A DNA stretch of 24,311 nucleotides from the NCBI GenBank assembly GCA_030849075.1, contig JASAOO010003135.1:1-24311 (forward strand), in the 5' to 3' direction. The stretch's first letter is position 1, and each line of letters starts with the position of its first letter. Positions 1-8,848 of this stretch are shown piece by piece. Under the pieces are notes generated by a model that saw only the letters and a list, made by a program, of their open reading frames with translations, had not been told where the DNA came from and did not search any database. Source of the DNA: Zelonia costaricensis (lineage: Eukaryota > Euglenozoa > Kinetoplastea > Trypanosomatida > Trypanosomatidae). The translations under genes and the position numbers were made by a program.

Positions 1-317
1 GATGGAGAGAGGGAGGGAGGGGCGGGGGCGGGGGGGCGATCACAAAGGTGACGAACAAGAAAGGAGGCAAGCTGCGGTTGAGGAGGCGGAAGAAGAAGAA
101 GAGGGAGAGTAGAAAACAGCGGCACCGAGACGCTGACGGGGAGAAAAAGAAGAAAAAAAGGGGGACGGAGGGGATCCCCTAACGAGAGGTGACGCCCGTG
201 AGTGTGAAGGCGGGGAGGGGAGAGGGGGGCGGGAGGGAGGGAGGGAAAAGAAGGAGGTGAATGCCAGACTCTACTGCACCCACAGCAACAACAGCAACAA
301 GGAAAATAGGACTGACG

Positions 318-349
318 CACACACACACACACACACACACAAAAAAAAG
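318..349. repeat. (CA)n microsatellite followed by an A-rich run
   Basis: About eleven CA units are followed directly by a run of eight or nine A and GG. It lies in non-coding DNA. Read on the minus (transcribed) strand it is T-rich followed by (TG)n. Confidence 0.9.
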
Positions 350-2310
350 GTGAGCAGCTCTCGTGAACCGCCACGGAATCGTCTGTGAGCGACTTCTTTC
401 TTCCGGTTTGTGTGGATGGGGGAGTGGTACGTTGGAGGGGCGGTGGGTGATGGGCAATCGCGTGCACGTCGGTGTGCAGCCGCGCTCCTCTTGGCGCTGT
501 CAGTTTACCCTGTTGTACGTGCAGCAATGATCAGGGAGGCACCCGCCCTGTATGCTCTCCTTAGTTGTCCGTTACTTTTGTGTGGAGGCGGAGTAGCCGC
601 AAGTCTGTGCTATGAGTCCGTCACAACACGTTTGCTTCGACGGTAGAATATGCGCCCACGCGCGCGAAGGGGTGGGGAAGGGGGGGAGGTGGAAGCAACA
701 ACAAAAGAAAAAAAGAAAAAGAAGGTTGCCGAGACGCAAACACGAGATCAAACGCACAAAGGGGGGAGGGGAAACAGAAACACATACACACCCAGACACA
801 CAAACGTGCACGCACGCACAAAAACAAAGACGAAAAGAAAGCAGCCGAAGCCAAACAGCAGCCACCCAAAGTGAAGCCAGACGAGAGAGAGAAAAGCGGA
901 CCGCACGTGCAAACGACACGCACCGCAAGCGCAGCACAACAGAGAAACAAACAAAAATAAGAAGAGAGAGAGGAGGGCGGCTGCGAGCGTGCACGGCTGC
1001 GTGGTTGAGGTTGATGGTGGGGAGTGGGGAGATCCAAGATCTGGCTCTTGCCCGCACAGAGGCACAGAGGCGGACGTGAAACGAGGGGGGAGCAGAGACA
1101 GAGCGGGACGAGGAACACAAGAGGCACAGAAGGGGGAGAGGGGCTGCCGTGTCGTTGAGAGTACGGCAGCGGTGCCTCCACGTGTGTATTGAGTGGTTGG
1201 CGTTACCTTTTTTTTGTGATAAGCGGGCGTCGAACAAAGGTGAGGCCGGAATGCAAGGGTTCTGCGTCGAGAGTGCTGAAGCACAGGTGTGAACACCTCT
1301 AGACACACACACACACGCCCAACAAGCCTGTAACGAGAGTAGCGAGCAAGCGCGTAAGGGAGAGAAGAGGGGGGAGGGAAGCAGTAGGTGGGAGAGGAAG
1401 AGGCCACAGTGCAGTGGCGGCTCGCGGATAGGGGAGTGGTGTGGAGTGCGGGGGGAGCGGCAGACGCACGAGCGGTGATAAGGGAGGAGGAGAGAGCGTG
1501 AAACGGGGGAGGGATGCAGCCGCACGTGAATACGCACGCCTGCCACGCAGCTGCACGCACTGGCGAAGTGTGGAGAGGAGGCTGAAGCGAAAACGAAAGA
1601 AAAAAAGAGTAAAGCGGAGGGAAGCGTGGCCCAGACGATCGTGCGAATGGAGTGCGGGAGGGGGAAGGAAGAGAAACGTGAGACGTCGAGGGGGTGGGGG
1701 GAGGGGGCGCGGCAACACGAGTGGTAGACAACAACAACAACAGGGAACACGCGACGCCTCCAGACGGGAGAATCCCACACACACGAACGCAAAGAAAAGG
1801 AAAGGAGCAACCACAAAGAAAGAAAGAAAAAAGACGCACCGGAGGAGAGAACCACAAGAGACCAAAGCCAAAACCTCCCTCAAAAAAAAAACACGCAACG
1901 CACGATGTCGCACAAGTCGACTCAATACGAAATCACAACGCTCAAGACGCAAAGGAGCAAACAGAAAAAGGGGGTAGAAAAAAAAAAAAAGAGAAACGCG
2001 CAAGCGAGACGAGGATGAAGAAGAGAAAAATGATGGAGGGATGTCGATGACAGATGGGGAGAGGGGGAGGGGGGTGCGCAGTCGAACGCGTAGGATGCAC
2101 AAGATCGGGGGGAGGGGGAGGGCCTAGCAATGCAGCGGCGAAGGGGGATGGGGGGAGGGGCGTTCGCAATGGCAAGCGTTGGTGCAAGAGAGGGGAAGAG
2201 AAATAAAAGACAAATCTAGAAAGAAGAACAAAGACCCGGAAGCGTTGAGCTTCCACGGTGGCTCTTTTTCTTCTTTTTTTGTGGATTCTTCGTATTTGTC
2301 CGTCTTGTGT

Positions 2311-2322
2311 GGGGGGGGGGGG
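2311..2322 (+). repeat. Poly-G run (12 G)
   Basis: An uninterrupted run of 12 G in non-coding DNA, poly-C on the minus strand. Runs of 10 to 13 G recur on the plus strand at 7464-7473, 10203-10213 and 17654-17666. Confidence 0.9.
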
Positions 2323-3572
2323 TGATTGATGGCTTGGCCGTGCACGCGTAAGCCGGGTCCCTCGCTCTTTCTCTCTGCGTGGACGAGCGAGAACAAGAGC
2401 AGGAGCAGTGCCGCGGTCAGACACGACCACAGCTGAGCCTACGAGGAAGGCGGGGAGAGGAGCACACGGGAGAGAGGAAGAGGGAGAGCAGCGAGCTGGA
2501 AGCCCGTGCCGACGTGTGATGACGATTCGCGAGGGCTGCAGCGAGGGAGGCGAAGGGGCAGGAGGTGTGCGCGTGTGCTCGTCAGCGTGTAACCTTGCCC
2601 GTAGAAGAATAATGAGGCAACGAGGAGGTCAGAGGAGACGGCGGCAGCGGTGTCACGTGCGCGTGAGCGCAGCGTGGGAAGGAGGGAGTGGCAGCTGTGG
2701 GGTCGAGGCGCGGAAACGCCACGTGGGTGCGGGGGGCAGTCGCCGACGGCGTCTGCGCTGTGCTGCGAGAGTTGTGGAAGCGGAGGTGCAGTGCCGCGAT
2801 GGCAGCAGCTTGCGTGTGTCACGGAGGTAAAGAGCTTGAACGTGTGTGATGAGACTTTCGGGGTGCCACACGACCCGCGTACGCGTGAGAGTGAGTGTGC
2901 GGGGAGGAGGAGGAGAAAGGTAATAGATGGGCAGGGGGTTGTGGTGAAAGGGGCCGTGTTGTGTACCGTTGATGTATCTCGCAGGCGGGCAAGATCAGTA
3001 AAGGAGGGCAGGGAAGGGGGGAGCGGATGCAGCCGCGAGGCGAACAACAATGGAGAGAGGGCGCAAGGCTTCATGTGACAGGTTCACTCCACACCACGTG
3101 TGTGCGCACCACTGAGACGATGGTAGGGGGAGCGGGAGTACCGCTCTTCTCGTGCCGAAAGCTTGAGGTCGACCGTGGCCGTCGCTCGCCTCGCATTCGG
3201 CAACCAGCACCCGCACGAGCACACACGCACGCAGCTACGGTGCGGTGCTGACGGACGTGCACCCTTCTGCAACACGTCCGAGTGGCACCTACGTGTCCCC
3301 TTTCCCTCTCTCACACAGCGGCGTGATTTCTTTTCTTTTCTTTTCTTTCTCTTCGCCAGTTTGATGCACTAAGTATGACGAGAGTGGCCTTCGATTTCCT
3401 TTTGTTGTCGGTGCTTTGCGCAGTGCGGTGCCGCGGATCGGCGCTCGACGCAGGGATTGGGGAGAAAAAAAAAGGAGGTGCGTACCCGGGTGGGCAGAAC
3501 TCATCCAAGGGCGATACGGACGAAGGGTGTCGGGAGCAGCAAGGTGAGTCAGAAAACACCAAGTCGCAGCTG

Positions 3573-3594
3573 CACACACACACACACACACACA
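3573..3594. repeat. (CA)n microsatellite
   Basis: Eleven CA dinucleotides in non-coding DNA within a plus-strand open frame that I do not accept as a proven gene. Confidence 0.9.
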
Positions 3595-3960
3595 ATGAGG
3601 GACTGCTCGGTCGCATTCCCCCTGTCGTCTCGCTCTCTAAGCCTCTTCCCTCACCCACCCATACGCGCGTGCCAAAGGCGTACAAGCACATGCTGTCTCT
3701 CTTGTTCGCCAAACTCATTCTCAGACACCGCTTTGCCCCCCCCCCCGAGACGCACTTACGCGCAGCGACACACACGTTTGTGCACCCACCCTGGCACAGA
3801 CACAGATACACACACACACATGCCACAACCGCAGCTAGCACCGCTTGAATTACAAAGAAAAACGAACAAGGGGGTAAAGCGGGTGGGGCAATACGACTGA
3901 AGCAAACGTCTAGAGGTTGGTCGTCGAGATAGGGGGGCCGGTCATGAGCCGGGGATGATG

Positions 3961-3986
3961 GGGGGGGGTGAGGGGTGAGGGGTGAG
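3961..3986 (+). repeat. G-rich GAGGGGT-type tandem repeat
   Basis: An eight-G run leads into repeated units of GGGG and GG separated by TGA. The spacing could support a G-quadruplex on the plus strand. It lies more than 700 bases past the fusion gene's stop codon, so the sense RNA would carry the C-rich complement. Confidence 0.7.
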
Positions 3987-4709
3987 GTGAAGAGGGGCTG
4001 GGACTGGGAGAGAGAGGAGGATTGAATGTGACAGTGCAACAGGGGCGGGGTGTTCATCACGGGAGGCGGGGGGTGGGGGGGGGGCGCAAGAGAAGGAAGG
4101 AAGCCACAGAGATGCAGAGAACACACAGGGTGGGAGGAGGCCACGAGTAAGGGAGCGGTCGTAGAGAGTCGGCCCCCGTCCCTCGGAGCAGAAGAGCTGG
4201 AAGAATGCAGGAGGGGAGGGAGAGCGGACCGGACTATACAAGACGGCGCAGGCACGGCGGCCGCGCCACAGGAAGCGCGAGAGGAGGACTGCAGGAGATG
4301 AGGGCAGGGAGGACTCGGGAGAGCGAGGAGAAAGAAAGCAATGAGAACGAGAAGTGTGTTGCACACGTACGCATACGCCAACAAAAAAAAACAGACACAC
4401 GCACAACCGGGTGCGAAGAATCCCAACAACGATAGCGCCGCGCAACGCCAATCGACGCGAATATGACGAAAACAGTAAAAAAAAAGAAGAAGGCAAAAGA
4501 GGTTACGATGGTGAAACAGAACGCAGGAGGAACACAAAACGGGGGAAAGAGATGGGCCTGGGCCTTGTTCGCGTGCGTGTGTGTGTGCTCTCCTGCGGCC
4601 CGCCTCCCCACTTCGCCAGTCCTTCCTCCACCCCCGACCCCCCCAACCCGCTCCCTCTCGCCCCTGAAGTACGACCCGATCGATGCCACCCCCCCCCCCC
4701 GCCCCGGCG

Positions 4710-6485
4710 TCACTCGCCAGCCTTTACGGCGGACTTGCCGTCCTTCTTGTCTTGCGCCTCCACCGAGTCGTCGCTCGCGGCGCGGATGCGGGAGATGAGC
4801 ACGCTGGTGGAGATGCCGGGGGTGCGCGGGACGGTGCGCAGGATGCCCAGCCGCCGCGGCACGGCGTAGTACGTGTCCGTCGGTGTGTTGTACTCCTCCC
4901 CACACACGACGAGGTGAATGTTGTAGTAGCGGATCATCTCCTCTGTGATGCCCGACACCGGCGAGTTCGGAATCACCTCGGACACGTACTTGCACAGCCG
5001 CACCTCGTTCACGCGCTCCTCGGTCGTCATGATGGGCGGCCGCTTGTAGTTCGCACACTCCTCGTCGCCGCAGACGCCGACGACGAGGCGGTTGCCGAAC
5101 TTCAGGGCGTTTGCCATGAGCTTCTTGTGGCCCGCGTGGCAGAGGTCGAAGACGCCGTCGATAAACACGTTACACACCGGCGTGAAGAGCGGGACGTTAA
5201 GAGAGTACGAGAGGTCGACCATCATCGCAATAAGGTACATGATGGTGCCGAAAATCGAGAGCACGTCGTTGAAGAGGGAGCCGAGGCAAAGGAAGAAGAC
5301 GGCAGCGTGGATGCGGCGCTGGGCGAGTTGGCTGACGTACACCTCGATCGAGAGCAGTCCCACAATCATCGCATCCCCAATCACGCTGAGCAGGCCGTAC
5401 TGGCTCAGCGGCAGCAGGTAGAACACCGGCAGCACACGCGCGGCGAGGCATAGCAGGATGATGCCCTTGTACCGCTTCTTCATCTTGAGCAGCCCAATAT
5501 TGGCGAAGGTGACCACCACGAGCGCGTTGTAGCCCACCTGGGCATTGGCAAGAATCACGTCGAGGATGCTGCGGCACACTGTCGGGAAACCCCACCGCGC
5601 AACCAGCAGCAGCACCATCAGGAACGACAGCTCCGAGTCGCGGAAGCAGTAGGTCGCGACGTAGGCCCAGTTCTTCACTCGGTCCTTCTTCAGGTTCGAG
5701 GCGTTGATGCGGCCCAGCACCGTGTTCAGCTCAATCAGCTGCAGCGCCAGGAGGAAGTACCACTTCGTGCAGACGTCCTCGATGTGGAACACCTCGAGCA
5801 GCGTGAGGGCCATGAAGACGCGGGCCATGGAGGAGCAGATACGAGAGAAGATGTCGCCCAGGCTCGTCGCGCTGCGGCACCGCTTCGCGTGCACGCCGTC
5901 CACGGAGCCGCACACGACGGAGACGATGAGCAGCACAATCGCCAGCACTGTCGCCGTCTGCACGGTGCGGTCCGTGTGAAAGAAGTCCACGTACGCCGTG
6001 GAGGGGGGGCGCAGAGCCGGGTTCGTTGCCGCCCCGTTGGCGGCCGCAGCAGCGGCTGCAGCGGCGGCGGCTCCGCGCGCCTTGGCCGCCGCCCCCGACC
6101 CGCCGAGGTACGCAGACGCCATGTCTCCCACGACCGTGGCCTCCGCCCCGAGCGGCACCTGCCCAGCCCCACGCAGCCCAAAGGCCTGCAGCGACGTCTT
6201 CACGTCGCCCAACACCGCCTTCGACCCGTGCCCGGCGTCCCCGAAGTGGTAGTAAGTGTTGATGAGCTGGTACGCCTGCATGCTGCTAAGCAGGCCCGCC
6301 AGCGTGATGGCGTTGGGGGCGACGAGCTCGCTCAGCAGGTGGCGGCTGACGCGAATCCAAATGGGGAAGAAGACGCGCGTCACGAAGCTGATGGGGCGGG
6401 TGACGACATCGCTGCTGGCGCGGTAAATGCGCTCCCGCTCGTCTGTCGTGAACAGGAAGCTGTGCTCGATGAGATGCGATGACAT
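4710..6485 (-). CDS. CDP-alcohol phosphotransferase-like / cytidylyltransferase fusion protein
   Basis: The 591-residue product starts at ATG 6485; the frame opens at a GTG six codons earlier, which I reject. Residues about 40-435 form a multi-spanning membrane domain with landmarks of choline/ethanolamine phosphotransferases: an APNAITL stretch near 57 and a final membrane segment ending LSYSLNVPLFT near 425-435. An Ala-rich insertion occupies about 131-152. Residues about 437-565 are a cytidylyltransferase of the CCT/ECT type: HAGH at 450-453, a Lys at 481 matching the CCT catalytic lysine, and RTPGISTS at 554-561. That family makes CDP-choline or CDP-ethanolamine in the Kennedy pathway; the substrate cannot be told. 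In the membrane half the usual D-x2-D-G-x2-A-R-x8-G-x3-D-x3-D motif reads with Gly193, Asp196, Lys201, Ser214 and Ser218, so three of four aspartates and the Arg are missing. Inference: a membrane-anchored cytidylyltransferase with an inactive phosphotransferase scaffold, probably in the ER. Confidence 0.88.
   Translation of the reverse strand: MSSHLIEHSFLFTTDERERIYRASSDVVTRPISFVTRVFFPIWIRVSRHLLSELVAPNAITLAGLLSSMQAYQLINTYYHFGDAGHGSKAVLGDVKTSLQAFGLRGAGQVPLGAEATVVGDMASAYLGGSGAAAKARGAAAAAAAAAAANGAATNPALRPPSTAYVDFFHTDRTVQTATVLAIVLLIVSVVCGSVDGVHAKRCRSATSLGDIFSRICSSMARVFMALTLLEVFHIEDVCTKWYFLLALQLIELNTVLGRINASNLKKDRVKNWAYVATYCFRDSELSFLMVLLLVARWGFPTVCRSILDVILANAQVGYNALVVVTFANIGLLKMKKRYKGIILLCLAARVLPVFYLLPLSQYGLLSVIGDAMIVGLLSIEVYVSQLAQRRIHAAVFFLCLGSLFNDVLSIFGTIMYLIAMMVDLSYSLNVPLFTPVCNVFIDGVFDLCHAGHKKLMANALKFGNRLVVGVCGDEECANYKRPPIMTTEERVNEVRLCKYVSEVIPNSPVSGITEEMIRYYNIHLVVCGEEYNTPTDTYYAVPRRLGILRTVPRTPGISTSVLISRIRAASDDSVEAQDKKDGKSAVKAGE
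4791..5177 (-). other. Cytidylyltransferase domain (residues ~437-565)
   Basis: The domain begins right after the last predicted membrane segment with VFIDGVFDLCHAGH, matching the nucleotide-binding start of CCT/ECT enzymes. HxGH is encoded at 5127-5138. YKRPPIMTTEER follows, equivalent to the FKG-x-x-VM-x-x-xER region, and the RTxGISTS signature is intact except that the usual acidic residue is Pro. The segment where CCT has HDD reads VVCGEEY, so the part contacting choline or ethanolamine is diverged. Confidence 0.85.
5832..5909 (-). other. Degenerate CDP-alcohol phosphotransferase signature
   Basis: These codons cover residues 193-218. Spacing matches the family signature exactly: Asp196-Gly197, Ala200, then Lys201 for Arg, Gly210 eight residues later, then positions 214 and 218. 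The first, third and fourth aspartates are Gly193, Ser214 and Ser218. In characterised members the four aspartates bind divalent metal and CDP-alcohol and supply the catalytic base, so their loss predicts inactivity. Confidence 0.8.
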
Positions 6486-6601
6486 AATTGCGCGCGCACA
6501 CACACACCCGTTTGGGAGCGTGCGTGAGTGGGTGTGTGGGTGTGGGTGTGGGTGTGTGTAGTAGAGGGCAGGTGTTTGCGTGTGTATGTGCGTTCGCTCC
6601 G

Positions 6602-6632
6602 CTATGTGAAAAAGAACAAATTAAGAAGGGCG
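6602..6632 (-). promoter_or_regulatory. Candidate trans-splice acceptor of the fusion gene
   Basis: Read on the minus strand, a pyrimidine-rich tract with TTTGTTCTTTTTCAC is followed by ATAG, with the AG at 6603-6602. This would give a 5' UTR of about 116 bases. A second candidate lies further upstream, CTTCTTTTTCTCGCTCAG with its AG at 6665-6664, giving about 178 bases. Polypyrimidine followed by the first AG is the known acceptor rule in trypanosomatids. Which site is used cannot be told. Confidence 0.45.
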
Positions 6633-6778
6633 AAGCTCTAGCGGCAGATGAGGCGGGTGGCTCCTGAGCGAGAAAAAGAAGCCGGGGGGCTTTGCAAGAT
6701 ACCCAAATAATTATTTTTTTTTTGAGCCGCACTTGTGGGTAGAGCCGAGTCGCTGTGCGAGCTGCGCTTGACTGGCCC

Positions 6779-6809
6779 GTGTGTGTGTATGTGTGTGTGT
6801 GTGTGTGTG
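6779..6809. repeat. (TG)n microsatellite
   Basis: About fifteen TG units with one TA interruption on the plus strand, in the intergenic region just upstream of the fusion gene's candidate splice sites. Confidence 0.9.
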
Positions 6810-6984
6810 GCTTTGTATGTGGGTGGGTCAGCCACGCCTGAGCTCGGCTTTCCGTATTTCCTGTTTCCCCACTTTTGTTTTTCGTTTTTTGATGTTCCCG
6901 ATGCCTCTCGATGCGAAGCGGGAGTGAGACACGCCGACTGGGACGCACCCCCTCCACACTGTGTGCCTTGGCTGTCTGCCTGCC

Positions 6985-7008
6985 GTGGTGGTGGTGGTGG
7001 TGGTGGTG
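6985..7008. repeat. (GTG)8 trinucleotide repeat
   Basis: Eight uninterrupted GTG units in non-coding DNA. On the minus strand this reads (CAC)n. Confidence 0.9.
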
Positions 7009-8804
7009 CGGGGGTCGGAGTGTGCCACACGACGACAATACGGACGCTGTAGCTGGTACGGCACCCCGCGGCCGTCGCCGTTGTCGACAGCGGAGGCAGA
7101 GAAGAGAGAAGACCGCGTGGTGGTGGTGGAACTTGCCCCTTGTCCTCGTGTTGCTGGCTGAGTTCCCCTTCGCTTCAAGAGCACCCACACGTGAACGAGC
7201 GCGGCAGCACGGGGAGGGGGTGGGAGTCGAGTGAGGCACGAGGGGGGAGGGGGGGTGGTGAAGCGGCAGAAGGCCCCGCGAGACAACGACGCACGTGATG
7301 GAAAGCGACGCGGCAGGCGCCGCAGCAGCAGCGGTAAAACAGAAGAGAGGAGAGCGAGGTGACGGGCACGAGAGGGGAGGGGGAGGGGAGACGGGTTGCA
7401 CAGTCGTGCAACTTCACCTAGAACGAACGAAGGCGAGGGTATAGACGGGGTGGACGTGTTTGCGGGGGGGGGGCGCCGATGAGCTATCAGTGGGAGACGA
7501 GAACGCCGTAGACCAAGAGATGAAAGCGTGAGAGCTGCAGCTGCTGCTTCCGTGCCACGAGTGTGCGTGTGAGAGAGAGAGGGGGGGGGCAAGATGGAGT
7601 GAGCACGACGTAGATGCGCAAGCGCAAGAGTGGAGAGATGACGAAGCGGATTCGAAAAAGGGGCGCGCCGCCGCTGGACGCATCGAGCACATTGACCCAA
7701 CACAGGCGGCGCCACCGTCGCCCCCATTCCCCTCCTCCTCTCTGTGCACTCCAGCAGCAACAGCCACCCCCCGCCCCCCGCCACCCCCCGCCCCCCGCGC
7801 GCGGCATTGTGGGACGTTGCCGAAGAAGAGAGGGAAGCCGGCGAAAGGCGCGGGGAGGAGACCTGTCGAGGCTGGAAGACAACTGCACCGCCCTCGAAGC
7901 GACCCGCGCACGAGGCTGCTGCCGGTGCACGAGGGGGGGGCGCACCAAAATGGATAGACGCGCGGAGAGGACGAGGAGAGAAGAGGGGCACAGGGAAGCA
8001 CCAAGACGACCCCAGCGGAGGAGGCTCACACTCGTCTGCAGGCGCGCTGGCCATCCAGCGAGCCGTCCGACCCCATCTAGGAGTGCTCGGGTACCCGTGG
8101 CAGTCCCCCCTCCCCCCTTCCCCCAAGGTGACGCGCTGCGGTCCGGCACAAACGTGACTGCAAACCTGGTGCCTCCCCCTTTCTTTTTTTCCGCCCTTGG
8201 CGTACTTGCTCGTTTTCTTTTCTTTTCGCTGTTTCATCTCAACGGACGAAAGGGCTGTAGGAACTCACTGCGGGCAGGCGGGCAACGCACACAGCCGAGC
8301 GAAGGAGCTTTAGACAACATCGTGCACACACACACAAGGGCAGAGACGTCCGCGCACCGGAGAGCGCGTAAATCGAGAGTCACGCAAACCCACACACGAG
8401 GGAGGACACACACAGAGGAAAGCTCGCGGTGAAGGGGAAGCCGGCGTCAGAGGTCGGCGAGCAGCACCTGGCGACGTGACGCGTATCTACTTACATGAAG
8501 GGTTGTGGGAAGAGGGGGGGAGAGGAGAGTGAAGAGGGAAAAAAAAGGGGAATGTACCGCGCGGCGCAGCCAACAGTCACAGACGTACAAGCACAAACAG
8601 CAACAGCGTCCAACAATGACACGGCGGAAACCAAGTCAGGCAGCCCACGCCCACAAGTCGAATGTGAAACAAAAGGGAAAAAGACTAAGGAGGCACATGC
8701 CGTCACCAGCGAGCACAGGAAGAACCCAGGGAGTAGGGGGGGGGAAGAGAGAGACACACACAGACGAGGAAAGTGGCAGGACGGTCATCCAGTGAAGGAG
8801 AAGA

Positions 8805-8810
<6 letters not shown>

Positions 8811-8844
<34 letters not shown>
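8811..8844. repeat. (CA)17 microsatellite
   Basis: Seventeen perfect CA units, the longest perfect dinucleotide tract in the window, followed by imperfect CAAA/CACA sequence to about 8860. A further interrupted CA tract lies at 8983-9004. Confidence 0.92.

Positions 8845-8848
<4 letters not shown>

Larger units (their letters stand above)
1..4709. other. Non-coding stretch downstream of the cytidylyltransferase fusion gene
   Basis: No convincing gene is visible here. The plus strand is strongly purine-rich from about 1 to 2250, so the minus strand is pyrimidine-rich, as expected for untranslated and intergenic DNA of a leftward trypanosomatid transcription unit. Such skew removes stop codons and creates long spurious frames rich in Arg/Lys on one strand and Ser/Pro/Leu/Phe on the other. 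The stretch holds (CA)n tracts at about 318-340 and 3573-3594, a 12-G run at 2311-2322, a G-rich repeat at 3961-3986 and a 12-C run at 4689-4700. It presumably contains the 3' UTR of the fusion gene and the start of the next intergenic region, but no transcript end can be placed. Confidence 0.6.

Noticed and set aside
572..1855. 427-codon minus-strand open frame
   Set aside because: The translation is Ser/Leu/Phe/Cys/Arg-rich, includes translated CA and purine tracts, and has no domain. Pyrimidine-rich strands lack stop codons, so long frames are expected.
1299..2102. 267-codon minus-strand open frame rich in Phe/Leu/Pro/Arg
   Set aside because: Purely compositional, overlapped by equally long frames in other phases, and without globular character.
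6486..6503. Six-codon N-terminal extension of the fusion protein from a GTG
   Set aside because: Trypanosomatid nuclear genes start at ATG. The GTG lies in a CA/CG-rich leader, and the ATG at 6485 gives a sensible start.
6828..8237. 469-codon minus-strand open frame
   Set aside because: Contains translated GTG/CAC and CA repeats and Ser/Pro/Arg blocks; no recognised motif, and competing frames of similar length on both strands.
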